This document shows, piece after piece, positions 12,007 through 23,500 of a DNA stretch of 64,000 nt. The stretch's first letter is position 1; each line of letters starts with the position of its first letter. The notes under the pieces were generated by a model. The model saw nothing but the letters and a program-made list of their open reading frames with translations. It was not told where the DNA came from and did not search any database. The stretch comes from Symbiodinium natans (taxonomy: Eukaryota > Sar > Dinophyceae > Suessiales > Symbiodiniaceae), in NCBI GenBank assembly GCA_905221605.1, contig CAJNDS010002174.1, positions 192,001 through 256,000 on the forward strand, written 5' to 3'. Position numbers and translations under genes: made by a program.

Positions 12007-12490
12007 TTCTTTGTCTGATAAACAAGTGAGAACTCAGGTGGCTATGCATCGCTCCACGCTAGAAACCAAGCTTCTTTTCTTTCAATTCGTGAAACTTGGT
12101 AGCCATAATATGTCATTGTACCATCCTTTGCAACGCCAAAATACACAGAAGCAAATAGCGCATCGTCTGATTGGCATGGCGGACATATGGGATGCCACCA
12201 CCTGGAAGAAATGGTGTGCCGATCTGAAACAACATGAGCGTATGCCGAAAAAAGCATTGCTTGCTGGCGCAGAGCAGCGCAAGGCTACTCGGGCAGCAGT
12301 CAAGGCTACTCAAGCACGTGTCAAGGCAGCGCCAAAACCGCTTCCGAATATTCTTAAGCGGCCTAGCGCCGCAATTCCTCCGCCGCCGAAAAGGCAGCGA
12401 ACGAGACGCCATCCCTTTGCACTCCGCGTCGTAGCGCCTTTGATTCGCCCAGGACGCCACAAGACCCGTGTGCCAACAGCATGCCAGTAA
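12007..12490 (+). CDS. C-terminal exon of the transposase, copy A, basic tail
   Basis: The frame is open 12011-12490 and, via the 51-nt intron, in phase with the DDE core. It begins with a helical part (STLETKLLFFQFVKLGSHN, then MSLYHPLQRQ), continues with IWDATTWKKWCADLKQHE, and ends in a strongly basic Lys/Arg/Pro/Ala tail (about residues 90-159, with KRPSA and PPPPKRQRTRR) that looks like a nuclear-localisation or DNA-binding tail. Stop at 12488-12490. No separate promoter is visible, so an independent gene is less likely than a last exon. One residue (H for Q near 32) differs from copy B. Confidence 0.6.
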
Positions 12491-12659
12491 GGTGGCTGCG
12501 TTGCACTTAACTTTGTTTCAGGTCAGATACTTTTTGTACAGTGTACAGGACGCATTGCGTGCGAGAGTCTGAGAGTCTGAGATTGCGAAGCCAAAACATT
12601 TTTATTTCGACATGCCCGTCTGAGTGCAAAACATGTAGGCCATTCATTCCTGAGGATGC

Positions 12660-15312
12660 AGGTCATCAAGTCAATTCTAAAACGGTTCCCCGCCCTCTGC
12701 TTAGGCTGGGGGTGGCAACAGGAACGCAGCGGTAACGTACGTGTGAATGCACGGTTAAGGTTTGGAATCACGGTTAAAATTTAGGATGTCGGTTATCGAT
12801 TCCTTAGGATGCAGGTCGTCGCTGCCCCCGACATCGCCTGACAAGGATAATATGATTTATCGCCTTCCTCTAGGCTCAGCGGCTGGGAGCGGCAACCAGG
12901 GCGCGGCGGTAGCGCGCGTGGGAATGCACAGTCAAGGTTTAGAATCAGGGTTAGAGTTTAGGATGTAGGTCATCCATTCCTGAGGATGCAGGTCATCGAG
13001 CAATTTCTGAAACGGTTCCCCGGGGTGGCAACCGGGGCTCGTCGGCAGTGTGCGTGTGAACGCACGGTAAAGGTTTGGAATCAGGATTAGAGTTTAGGAT
13101 GCGTGTCATCGATTCCTTGGGATGCAGGTCATCGAGTTTAGGCTCAAATTAGCATCACGTAATATTATTCCAGCACATATACTGCTGCAGTTCTGCGTCC
13201 GAAAAGGGAAATTCTGAATCGGTTTCCGGGACACGTCGGTGGACTGCGTGCAAATCAACGGTTAAAGTTTAAATGAGAGTGTTTAGGATGCAGGCCACTG
13301 TCCTTAGGGTGCAGGTCATCGCTGCGCCCAAAAAGGGAAATTCTAAAACGGTTCCCCGCCCTCCGCGTCCGAAAAAGGAAATTCTGAATCGGTTTCTTAC
13401 CTTGCGTAGGCCGGGGTGGCAGCTGGGCACGGCCGAAGCGTGCGTGTGCATGCACAGTTAAGGTTTAGAATCAGGGTTAGAGTTTAGGATGTCGGTCATC
13501 GATTCCTTAGGATGCAGGTCCTCGCTGTGCCCGAAAAGGGAAATGCTAAAACGGTTCCCCGCCCTCCGGTGAGGCTGGGGGTGGCAACCGGGGCGCGGCC
13601 ATAGTGTGCGTGTGAATGCACAGCTAAGGTTTGGAATCAGAGTTAGAGTTTAGAAAGCAGGACATCGAGTCCTTAGGATGCAGATCATCGAGTTTAAGCT
13701 CAAGCCAGTGCGACGTAATACTTGTCCAGCGCATCTACTGGCGCAGCGCTGCGTCCGAAAAAGACAATTCTGAATCGGTTTCCCACCTTCCGCGTAGGTC
13801 ATCGCGCGGCGGTAGCGTGCGTGTCAGTGCACAATTAAGGTTTTTAGTCATGGTTAGTGTGTAGGATGCAGGTCATTGGGTCCTTAGGATGCAGGTCATC
13901 GATGCGCCCGAAAAGGGAAATTCTAAAACGGTTCCCCGCCCTCCGCTTCGGCTGGGGGTGGCAACCGGGGCGCGGCGGTAGCGTGCGTGTGAGTGCACAG
14001 TTAAGGTTTAGAATCATGGTTGGTGTGTAGGACGCAGATCGTTGAGTCCTTATAGGATGCAGGTCATCGCTGCGCCCGAAAAGGGAAATTGTAAAACGGT
14101 TCCCCGCCCTCCGCTTCGGCTGGGGGTGGCAACCGGGGCGCGGCGGTAGCGTGCGTGTGAGTGCACAGTTAAGGTTTAGAATCAGGGTTAGTGTGTAGAA
14201 TGCAGGTCATTGAGTCCTTAGGATGCAGGTCATCGCTGCGCCTGAAAAGGGAAATTCTAAAACGGTTCCCCGCCCTCCGCTTCGGCTGGGGGTGGCAACC
14301 GGGGCGCGGCGGTAGCGTGCGTGTGAGTGCACAATTAAGGTTTAGCATCAGGGTTAGTGTGTAGGATGCAGGTCATTGAGTCCTTAGGATGCTGGTCATG
14401 GCTGCGCCCGGGGTGTGGCGGTAGCGTGCCTGTGAGTGCGCAATTAAGGTTTAGAATCAGAATGCAGGTCAGCGGCGGTAGCGTGCCTGTGAGTGCACAA
14501 TTAAGGTTTAAAATCAGGGTTAGTGTGTAGAACGCAGGTCATTGAGTCAGGTCATCGCTGCGCCCGAAAAGGGATATTCTAAAACGGTTCCCCGCCCTCC
14601 GCTTCCGCTGAGTGCACAATTAAGGTTTAGAATCATGGTTAGTGTGTAGGACGCAGGTCATTGAGTCCTTAGGATGCAGGTCATTGCTGCGCCCGAAAAG
14701 GGAAATTCTAAAACGGTTCCCCGCCCTCCGCTTCGGCTGGGGGTGGCAACCGGGGCGCGGTGGTAGCGTGCGTGTGAGTGCACAATTAAGGTTTAGAATC
14801 AGGGTTAGTGTGTAGAATGCAGGTCATTGGGTCCTTAGGATGCAGGTCATCGATGCGCCCGAAAAGGGAAATTCTAAAACGGTTCCCCGCCCTCCGCTTC
14901 GGCTGGGGGTGGCAACCGGGGCGCGGCGGTAGCGTGCCTGTGAGTGCAAAATTAAGGTTTAGAAGCAGGGTTAGTGTGTGTAGGATGCAGGTCATTGAGT
15001 CCTTAGGATGCAGGTCATTGCTGCGCCCGAAAAGAGAAATTCTAAAACGGTTCCCTGCCCTCCGCTTCGGCTGGGGGCGGCAACCGGGGCGCGGCGGTAG
15101 CGTGCCTGTGAGTGCACAATTAAAGCTTAGAATCAGGGTTAGTGTGTAGTAGGATGCATGTCATTGAGTCCTTAGGATGCAGGTCATCGCTGCGCCCGAA
15201 AAGGGAAATTCTAAAACGGTTCCCCGTCCTCCACTTCGGCTGGGGGTGGCAACCGGGGCGCGGCGGGAGCGTGCGTGTGAGTGCACAATTAAGGTTTAGC
15301 ATCAGGGTTAGT
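12660..15312 (+). repeat. ~167-bp satellite array, copy A
   Basis: Units contain, in order, GGATGCAGGTCATCG, GCGCCCGAAAAGGGAAATTC, AAAACGGTTCCCCGCCCTCC, GGCTGGGGGTGGCAACCGGG, GCGGCGGTAGCGTGCGTGTG and AATTAAGGTTTAGAATCAGG. Spacing of the AACGG landmark is 168 (13927 to 14095) and 166 (14095 to 14261). Units are degenerate up to about 13800 and much more uniform from 13860 to 15310. Some units are truncated (14395-14560). Many short reading frames arise from the repeat and are not genes. Confidence 0.95.
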
Positions 15313-16120
15313 GTGTACAGCGGGGCATTTGAGTCGCATCGCTGTTGATCAGATATCTCCAACCACAGCGGGGAAGCAAACGCAGAGGGTCGCATCAGTT
15401 CCTTGTAAATCGCTGTAAATCGCTGGAAATCACTGCCGGACAGTGTTCTGCAAGGTGGCGTGTGTTTGATGTGACCATGATGTGACTCCGTCATATCTAC
15501 TGGAGCGTCGTGAAATGCATGAGATGCGCCCTTCAGCCCAATATTGATGTGACTAAGATGGCCCGCTGTAGGACGCAGGTCATTGAGTCTCTAGGATGCA
15601 GGTCAGCGCTGCGCCCGAAAAGGGAAATTCTAAAACGGTTCCCCGCCCTTCGCTTCGGCTCGGGGTGGCAACCGGGGCGCGGCAGTCGCATGCATGTGCG
15701 TGCAGGTAAAGCTTTTTTAATGAGGGTTACTGTTTCGGAGGCCGGCCATCGAGTTTAGGCTCAAGTCACCATGATGTAGTAGTATTCCAGCACATCTACT
15801 CCTGCAACGCTGCGCCTGAAAAACAAACAATCTGAGACTGTTTTCGCCCTTCGCTTCGGCTGGGGGTAGCAGCTGGGCACGGCCGAAAAGTGCGCGCGAA
15901 TGCACGGCTAAGGCTTAAAATAAACTTAGGGTCATCGAGTCCGATTATTCAATGCGTGTGACGGAAAGGCTAGACTTTGGGGATGAGGGTTTCGAGTGGC
16001 AGATGCAGGCTGTGGAGTCTCAGATTGTGGGATGTTACTAAAGATGTAGCTGCTTAATCATGAACTAAACTTTGCTTCACAATCACAAGCCCCAGCTTCT
16101 AAATAGACCCTATTTTGCTC
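15313..16120 (+). other. Linker after satellite, copy A
   Basis: Mostly single-copy sequence (for example 15313-15560) with two partial satellite units at about 15570-15700 and 15740-15910. TAAATCGCTG is repeated at 15404-15423. No coding region was recognised. Confidence 0.7.
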
Positions 16121-16125
16121 AGCCA

Positions 16126-16222
16126 CCCCCCCCCCCTCCCCCCCTCCCCCCCCCCCTCCCCCCCTCCCCCCCTCCCCCCCCCCCCCTGCCCTCCCCTTCT
16201 CCCTCCCCCCTCCTCCCCCCTC
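16126..16222 (+). repeat. C-rich polypyrimidine tract, copy A
   Basis: Almost pure C with scattered T, about 97 bp. It is eight bases longer than in copy B. It could form i-motif or triplex structure and is prone to sequencing error. Confidence 0.95.
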
Positions 16223-16241
16223 CACCACCAGTTTTAAAAAT

Positions 16242-16342
16242 CGAAACTTTCGTACGAAACTTTCGTACGAAACTTTCGTACGAAACTTTCGTACGAAACT
16301 TTCGTACGAAACTTTCGTACGAAACGTTTCGTTCGAAACGTT
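16242..16342 (+). repeat. 13-bp palindromic minisatellite, copy A
   Basis: Six exact tandem copies of GAAACTTTCGTAC (16243-16320), followed by a variant GAAACGTTTCGTTCGAAACG. Across each junction TTTCGTACGAAA is a perfect palindrome, so the array can fold as a chain of hairpins. It sits directly before the telomere-like array. Confidence 0.97.
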
Positions 16343-16369
16343 ATTGGGACCCAAACCCTATACAATTTC

Positions 16370-16528
16370 TATAAACCCTAAACCCTAAACCCTAAACCCT
16401 AAACCCTAAACCCTAAACCCTAAACCCTAAATCCTAAACCCTAAACCCTAAACCCTAAACCCTAAACCCGACCCTAAACCCTAAACCCCAAACCCTAAAC
16501 CCTAAACTTCTAAACCCTAAACCCTAAG
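16370..16528 (+). repeat. Telomere-like (CCCTAAA)n array, copy A
   Basis: About 20 units of CCCTAAA with a few variants (AATCC, CCCGACC, CTTCTAAA). This is the C-strand orientation of the TTTAGGG telomere repeat. Confidence 0.97.
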
Positions 16529-16877
16529 GGGGAGCATCCCGAGGCTCATCGCTCTCGAGCTCCTCCAGCTTCACCGTAAGGGCGACTGGAAGTGGCAGCG
16601 GCTCCGGCGGCACCCACACCCTTAGGGTTTAGGGTTTAGGGTTTAGGGTGTTGGGTTTAAGAGAATCAAACCCTAACCCCCAAAACCCGAACCCCGCACC
16701 CCAAACCCTAAACCCCAAACCCCAAACCCGAAACCCCACACCCTAAACCTGTACTTTCCCTCATTGGGTTTAAGAGGACCACGTTCAAGAGTATTGCCAT
16801 CCTAGGTTCAAGTCTCCAGCCTCCGGCCCTTGTTCCCGGTTACCCTAAACCCCAAGAAACCTAAACCCTAAACCCAC
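16529..16877 (+). repeat. Island and degenerate telomere-like DNA, copy A
   Basis: A unique GC-rich island (16533-16620) is followed by a short TTTAGGG block (16621-16660), degenerate CCCTAAA/CCCCAAA units, and a second island (16750-16840) that carries the sequence related to 49394 and 58841. It ends at the gap. Confidence 0.85.
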
Positions 16878-16977
16878 NNNNNNNNNNNNNNNNNNNNNNN
16901 NNNNNNNNNNNNNNNNNNNNNNNNNNNNNNNNNNNNNNNNNNNNNNNNNNNNNNNNNNNNNNNNNNNNNNNNNNNNN
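16878..16977. other. Assembly gap of 100 N
   Basis: There are exactly 100 N, the usual placeholder for a gap of unknown size. Left of it is the end of copy A; right of it is the 5' part of copy B. Reading frames that cross it are artefacts. The sequence left of the gap recurs at 34287-34635 and continues there, so the left contig could be a redundant version of the right one. Confidence 0.99.
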
Positions 16978-17591
16978 GCTCGGCGCACATCGTGGGGAAC
17001 ACAATCGGCAACCTGGCTGGCAGATGATGCGTTGTTGACGTAACAGGTGGACATCCTCGCTCGATGCCAGTGGCAGGTTCGAGGCCGCAAGCGCGGCCGA
17101 GCCCGAGGAGTTCTCCACCGTCGGGAAACCTGACTCGCTCTGCCGGCCCTGCTCGCTTGCGCCCCGTGTCCAGCATAGAAGCGACGTCACGCCACGCTGG
17201 CAGGGTTTTTGAATGATGACGGGCGTTGGCAGAAAACAACGTTGACAACTTACTCGCGTTCAGATGCTGCCTCGGACACGTTAAAGACACTTAGTTCTTC
17301 GGGTCAGCCGCAAGGCCAGAACTGGCCATCGCGTTGAAGGACGATCGCGCTCGGTCCCTCCTCTGAATAGGAGCTGATCATTCGGTAGTGAGCGCGAGGT
17401 TCGTTTCCATTCATACAAAAGTGTGCAGGTGGCAACAAGGCACAGCCAAGAAGGTTTCGCAAACGCTTGAACAAGAATATCTGCAGAAGCTGATCCATGC
17501 AGAGTCCGGGTCTAAGTGCAAAGTGTTTTAATGCAGTAATAATATTCCAGCCACTTCCACGTGCAGGCGCAACTTTGGACAAGAGAGCACA
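16978..17591. other. Single-copy region upstream of copy B, no confident gene
   Basis: This region is seen once in the window because copy A starts later. A minus-strand frame (17304-17582, 92 codons) exists but has no recognisable motif and lies where the 5' flank of a plus-strand gene is expected. No TATA-like or dinoflagellate TTTT-box promoter could be assigned. Confidence 0.5.
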
Positions 17592-17735
17592 ATGAAAGAC
17601 TTCCGTGTCAAGTCCGGACCTTATCCAGAAAGACTCAAAAAAGCACCATCAGCAAGCGCTCCACATGAGGAACTATTGCGTGGGCTCAGAAGACACTGCC
17701 TTCAATGCTTACATCCGCGTAAGGCGCACGTTTAG
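17592..17735 (+). CDS. Possible first exon of the upstream gene (copy B), 47 codons open
   Basis: An ATG at 17592 opens a frame of 47 codons (begins MKDFRVKSGPYPERLKK, ends HPRKAHV, stop at 17733). Within it, GTAAGG at 17719-17724 is a good 5' splice site. The next protein-like stretch is VKKYLEGLYMAKIQAGN from about 17799, preceded by AG-ending acceptors. I infer a first exon of about 17592-17718. No domain is recognised. The equivalent of copy A lies before the window. The whole ORF could be chance. Confidence 0.3.
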   Translation: MKDFRVKSGPYPERLKKAPSASAPHEELLRGLRRHCLQCLHPRKAHV

Positions 17736-17798
17736 AGTGTGAATGTGATGCGTTTTTTCTAACATGGCACGCCATGGGTCTCTCATGCTGCCGCAAGG

Positions 17799-19221
17799 GT
17801 CAAGAAGTATCTTGAAGGCTTGTACATGGCAAAGATACAGGCCGGAAATATATCTCTGGAGAATATGGTGCGATCATTGCTACTTGTCTCAGGCTCACCA
17901 CGACTTCGAAAAACGGACCATTGCTTTGCTCGATTTGGACGTGCCTCGTGATCTCCGATGTTACTTTGGCTTGACGCCTAAACAAGCAAGCCTGTTTGTC
18001 TGGCGCCTAAGCATTGATCTCAGGGGATTACATTGGCTTTGGCTTCCAACAAACCACGACCCCGCTGGTCCCCACTTGGGCTCGACCGAGCAGATGGTGT
18101 TTCTTGTCTTGAGCAAGGTAATTGAAACGTCATCATGTAACTTCGAAAGGCTTGACATTGCCACTCGCGCCGCAGGCAACAGTTTGATTCACTGCATCTG
18201 GAAGCGCTGCCAGTTGACAACAAGTGACATTCCTGCCTCCAAGGCCTTCTGACTCCGCGTCCGCAGCCAGAAATTCGTTCGCAGTTATGCGCCGCGCAGG
18301 ACATGCGGTCCTGGTCCCGAATCAGTCGAACAAAGTGGTACAAGGGCTATCGCCGCTGTCGAGGTTCTTTGAGCGCAAAGAACTCGTGCTGCAAGCGTGT
18401 GTTTTGCTATGGGTGCAGGTGCAATCGCGGGAAGCCCGACTGCGCATCTTCGTGTCAAGGATTTGCGAGCAGGCGACGAATTGCTTCAAGGGTCCATACG
18501 TTTAAAAAACAGTGCTACATATGCGTGCAGCGCAGAAGGAATGGCGCCGCTGCACAATGAAGCACGTGAAGAAGGTTGGCGAACTAGTCCGTCTTCATGT
18601 GTGCTGCAGAAAGATCACGTTCTTCTTCGCAGGACAGAGCACCAGGTTCGTGGACACGTGTCTCATCGACAGCCTCAGGTGCTTTGGTTTCAAGATTCCT
18701 TACACCAGCAACGGTCCATTTTGGGCCCAAGCCGACGGGAACCGGTTCCTGGCACCGCATAAGCCACTCAGCTGCACGAGACTTATTCTGCGATGTCAGA
18801 CCTCGCGCATAGAGCATATGTGGCAAGGCGCTGCTTGACTGCTGTGCCCGTTCACGCCTTGGCCTGCAACGGCAATTTCGTAATCTGCTTCGACCACCAC
18901 TTTGTTGCTGTTCGCAGAGACTCAGAGGGTCTCTGGGTGAATCTAAGCCACAGAACGCATCAGTGGAATCCGATGCGTTTGTGTAGCGGGCGTGGCGTGC
19001 CGCTTGCGTGGTCCGAAGAGCAAATGTACTATGAGCTTCACTTCGCCGAACTGGACGGCGTCTTCCAAGTTCAGGTCCGAGTTTCGTTATTTCAGTTGTA
19101 CATGGTTGTGGATGAAGTTGTCTTCGCGCTTGTCTGCAGGCATCTACCGAACATTCCAACTCACACGCGAGCGATGTCAAGGCAGCCGGCGCGCAGCTTC
19201 CGGTATGCAGTATCTTCCTGA
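17799..19221 (+). CDS. Upstream gene, copy B, multi-exon; possible Hint-like and Josephin/OTU-like segments
   Basis: This is the copy B version of 1-1341 with about 80 extra bases at the 5' side. A helical-looking segment (VKKYLEGLYMAKIQAGN, then ISLENMVRSLL) occupies about 17799-17880. The Hint-like opening (CFAMGAGA, then VKDLRAGDELL) is at about 18400-18500. The possible Cys motif (DTCLIDSLRCFG) is near 18650-18690, and the His/Asn segment is around 18880-18950 in the frame of 18793-19221. Frame changes between segments imply introns whose borders I could not fix. Known Josephin proteases have Cys, then His about 100 residues on, then Asn about 15 residues later, and the visible spacing is compatible. 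Stop at 19219-19221. Function uncertain. Confidence 0.35.
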
Positions 19222-19223
19222 TG

Positions 19224-19902
19224 CGCCCGCGTTCATCTTCCTCACACGTTCACGTTCTCATTACACTTGCTAGCCGATGTCAATGTCACATAAGGAGCGA
19301 AATGAAGGATGCGCTGCAGGACGGTTCCCTCAATCTTAGCGTCGCCCAGGCGGGCGTGATGTCAGACAGGATCACGTGTGCTTGGAAGTAAACGCAAGCG
19401 CACGCTGCCTTAAAGGCCTCCAGCAACCCGTCGTGCAATCCATGGCGTCGGAGGATCGTCAACAAGCTTTAAGAAAAGGCGAACCAACATGCTAGACAAT
19501 TCAAACTTCTCACCACTTGTGCGGTGTCAGGATGCGATCAATGATGGAGACGCCTATGCCCAAGCCGCCCGCGTTCATCTTCCTCACACGTTCACATTCT
19601 TATTACACTTGCTAGCTGATGTCAATGTCACATAAGGAGTGAAATGAAGGATGCGCTGCAGGACGGTTCCCTCAATCTTAGCGTCGCCCAGGCGGGCGTG
19701 ATGTCAGACAGGATCACGTGTGCTTGGAAGTAAATGCAAACGCACGCTGCCGTAAAGGCTTCCAGCAACCCGTCGTGCAATCGGTGGCGTCGGAGGATCG
19801 TCAAGTAGCTTTAAGAAAAGGCGAACCAACATGCTAGACAAACTTCTCGCCACTTGTGCGGTGTCAGGACGCGATCACTGACGGAGACGCCCATGTCCCA
19901 GC
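19224..19902 (+). repeat. 342-bp imperfect tandem duplication, copy B
   Basis: Same structure as at 1344-2022: unit starts at 19224 and 19566, and 29-codon frames at 19302-19391 and 19644-19733. One G-to-T difference from copy A lies in the first unit, near 19410. Confidence 0.85.
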
Positions 19903-20566
19903 CAGCAGACAGCAAAGACGTGTGGGCACGTCGCTTAGGAATGACCGTTGATGAGCCGTGGAAGAAACGTATTCTCGGAGCATTTATGGCAGACTTGGAA
20001 AACCATTGTGGGGAAGTGCCTGAGCCGCGGACATTGCCTCCCTTGCTATCAGACCAACAGAGAGAGACTTGTCCCCGAATTTGTCTTGTCGTCCGTCGGC
20101 TACTGTCATGGGTGAGTGAATGGCCGACACGGAGAAATGCACTGATCCTCTGACAATAGACGCAACTGGTGCAAGGAGTGGGCTCTATTCCGAGCAGAAG
20201 TTGCTCAACAAAAGGCCAAGGTGCTTTTGGCAGTCTTCACAGTAACTTTGCTATCACGCACGTTAAAGTTCGTGCGTTCGTTGCTGCAGTAGAAACAGCT
20301 GAAGGAAGTAAGCGAAAAAGAACGTCTTCGCTCAGAAAAGCAGGCCCGCTGCTAGACACTAGTGCGCTTGACTTGAACTCTTTTTCATAGTCAGCAAATA
20401 CGTTGTTTCTGCACATTGCTTAGCAGGCTAAGTCTCGTCTGGAGGAGCGCGGAGATAAGGCTCGAAGTGAAAAAAGGTCAAAGTTTAAGATCAAGACTTG
20501 TTCTTGTGAATGCTTGAAGTGGATGTGACGATTGTCGCGCAAGTCACGCAAGACTTGAATCACTAG
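19893..20566 (+). CDS. 5' exons of the long transposon-type gene, copy B (inferred)
   Basis: Equivalent to 2013-2686 at an offset of 17880, with ATG at 19893, donor GTGAGT at 20112-20117 and acceptor AG at 20565-20566. The same three protein-like segments are present, and I saw no disabling difference from copy A. As in copy A, the splice phases are only partly resolved. The segment is rich in Lys, Arg and Glu and may be a coiled coil or nuclear-localisation tail preceding the large exon. Confidence 0.4.
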
Positions 20567-23500
20567 TCTATCATCGGTGCCCGTGAGGTTGTCATCCTTC
20601 CTCCGGACGGAGCGTTCCAAACGCTATTTCTTCCTCAAGCGTCGCATCTGGAACAGTTCACCAAGGATTGGAACTACGTCCTCATTCGCCGCAAGAATGC
20701 AGCTTTTTTGCCAGAAGCGTTTGCGAACGCACCGCCGGAGGACGGCTACTCCATGCACCCGCAGTCACCTTTACTTTCAAAATTTGGTTTTGGTGCAGAG
20801 CATGCGCGGGCAGATTGTTTGGTTTATTTGCCCGCATATCGTGTCGCGTGCTGGGGTCTTTCCCCAAAGGATGCGAATGCGTTGGCGCATGAATTTGTCA
20901 TGCTCCTCGAGAACGCCGTGGCTCAAGATGTCCAAGGAGGATCGTCCCTGCAGATGTACTGGAGAATGTTTGATGGATTCATTGTCCAAGAAGACGCGTT
21001 GCGTCGACACTATCTACCGGTCAATAGAAGCTTACAGAGCATGGCCAGAAGCTTTTTGACGGTCAAGAACGCAGCTTCTTTTTTTGTTCACGGGCCAGGA
21101 CGCTTTTTGTCGTCGCAAGGCTTTTGGCAGTTTGTGCGAACGTTCCCCGTCGACTTGCAGTGGGAGATTTGCCTGGCGCTAGGCGAGAACAAACTTCTGG
21201 TTTGTGCTTTGCCCGTCGCCGTGGCAGAGCCAGGCGTGTCTGGCCACTTGGTGCATCCACCGTTGGAGGATGTGGAGCTTGCGCTCTTGTCTCTAAGCCT
21301 TCCGCTTCGACGACAGCTACTTCACTATCTAGACTTGTGGGATTTGGCTCGTGCTGTTTCAACGTGCACGGAGTTGCAAGATGTTATCATGAACAGCGAC
21401 TCTTGGAAATGTGACAGCACGCTTTATCTACGAAGTTTGCCTTCGCAAATATTCTTTGCTGCGTCGCCGACGTACCACTTGAATCCAACGGCGTACGCGA
21501 GTCTGCGCTCCGTGAATCCACTGCAAGGTCACGCTTGCATTGTCATGTCGTGGGGTTGCCAGGTTGACGCACTTGTGATCGGTGTCACGAACGCATTCGT
21601 TTCCAGAATGTCAGACGCGGAAGTTCAACACCTTTGCTCTTGTACAATCACTGCTCCTTTTCAAACAGAATGCAAAACCTGCATTAGGTGGACGGCTTCT
21701 AAGCAAGCGCCAATAGACGTATCATGTCCTTTCCTGGTTGCAGATCGATGTGTGCGTGTCTTGGATCTAGCTTGGCAGCAGCATTCGCTCAGACTCAAGG
21801 TTGATGGTCGAACGGTGCTTTCTGTCGACATTTCATGTGTTGGCTTGCAGCGCGATGCCTATGTCTTCCTATACTCTATCGGAGAACAAGTGTGCAAGGA
21901 CAACTTGCAGATGGCCTTCGCAGAACGCCGACGTGAGCATGTCAATGACCTTGCAGGGGGCTCCGATGCGTTGAAGCCGACAGATCCTCTGTCGTGTTTG
22001 TCGCAGAGTCTCCAAAGGGAAGTCATTATCAACATTGCCACGACACGCGAGCTGCTGTGCTTGCGAGCTTGCAGCAAATCTGCGTCTGAACTTCTGCGAG
22101 AGGATTCACTGCTGCGAGGCTCCGTAGTCGACTTGCGAGACGCAGGTGCGCAAGCATTTCGGCCCGGAAGTGCTTTTAGTTTTTTGATGGCTGTCCTTGC
22201 TCAAGCAAAGGTCATCAAGCTGCAGTATCGACACATACATGCTGTCCCGCCGACTTCAACGTCCAGAGTCCTCCTTGAATGGTCAGGACACACTTTCCTT
22301 CGGCGCGAAAGCGACTTTTGTTCTTGGCGCGCTCTGCATCCTGTTTATCAGCGTGCCAGCTTGGACATTGCAGTGTCTTCAGATATTCGCACTTTGGTCC
22401 TTGGCATCAAGAACCTAGTTCGAAACAGCCCGCCCTCTTCCCGAATGTGGGCTTCTATACAAAATCCATTCGGCTCAGACCCTTTACTAGCAACTCCAGG
22501 GGAGGAAACGTTGACTCCATGCGATATACCTCCGCACAGAGGTGTTCGCTGGCTTAACGTTTGCATGGAGTGGAATGCAACCTATTTCGCAGTCTTTCTC
22601 GACGATGTCCCACTATGCCACGTTGACACGCCAGTTGACGAACGCGTTATTTCAAGTTGGGCTTATCCTTATGTCGTGTCATGGGCATCTCGCGAGTCTT
22701 CTCCTCTAGTAGTGATAACAACAGCATTTTCGCGACCGGAAAATACGGCAAACCCTGATTGTACAATTTGCGCTTCACTTCATCGCGGTCGGCCAGCGCA
22801 CGCATGCTGTCTTGCTTGTCAACACTGGTTTTGCGAAGAGCATGGTTTCTCTACAACTGCAGCGCAAGTATGTTTGGGCTGTATGGATGAGCTTCACTTT
22901 GAAGACCACGTAGGTGGAACGAGTGGTTCTCCGTCTGCAACATTTCTCGATACAAAAAGATTGCAAGCCCTGCGAAAGCAACAGCTTTGCATACCTTCCA
23001 GTCCAGGTGCGGCTGTGTCTCTAGCCAATAAACTACCACAAACTGAAATCCGCTTGAGGTCACGAAGCCCAGCAAGGCGCGCGAGAAGCTTCAACAAGCT
23101 GTGTCGAAGGTCCGAAGTGCATGTATCCGAACCAGAGTCTGACGAATGGGACTACAATGAGCATGTGCTTCGCGCGAAGAAAGTCTTGGCCAGCACGGAG
23201 TTCTCCACTTTTCCAGCCACGTCGCCTCCGCCAGGATTAACATCTCTGTGTGATCATGGGCTGGAAAACCTTTTGCCGCCGCAAATCCGGCTGTCGAGTT
23301 TGCCCAGGCCAGTGCTGACATGCACGCCTGTGATTTTTGATGTGGAGCATCTCAAAGTACCTCCTATCTTTGATCATCTCAGTATCTTGCACAGTCATGA
23401 GCGTGATCAACATTTGGTCTTCCAAGAGGAAGGGCATCGCTACTATTGGAAGAATGAAAGTGTTAACGTTTCAGTAACTGGCTTGATTCATTTGCTTACT

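Larger units (their letters stand above)
1..16877 (+). repeat. Copy A of a ~17.9-kb duplicated unit
   Basis: Position 1 matches position 17881 base for base and the match continues to 16877 (equivalent to 34635). The offset is 17880 up to about 9770, rises to 17931 after four indels between 9770 and 10820, falls to 17766 after one satellite unit is lost in copy B, and is 17758 after the C/T tract. Only scattered single-base differences were seen elsewhere. Copy A starts mid-unit at the window edge and stops abruptly at the N gap, inside a telomere-like stretch. It may be a real paralogue or a redundant contig placed beside copy B. Confidence 0.95.

Noticed and set aside
12660-15312. CRISPR-like regularly spaced repeats
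   Set aside because: The whole 167-bp unit is conserved with no unique spacers, so it is a satellite.
14786-15494. Several 60-124-codon frames in the satellite
   Set aside because: They recur with the 167-bp unit on both strands and share the same peptide words; no independent evidence of coding.
16868-17290. Minus-strand frames crossing the N gap
   Set aside because: The open frame exists only because N codons are not stops.
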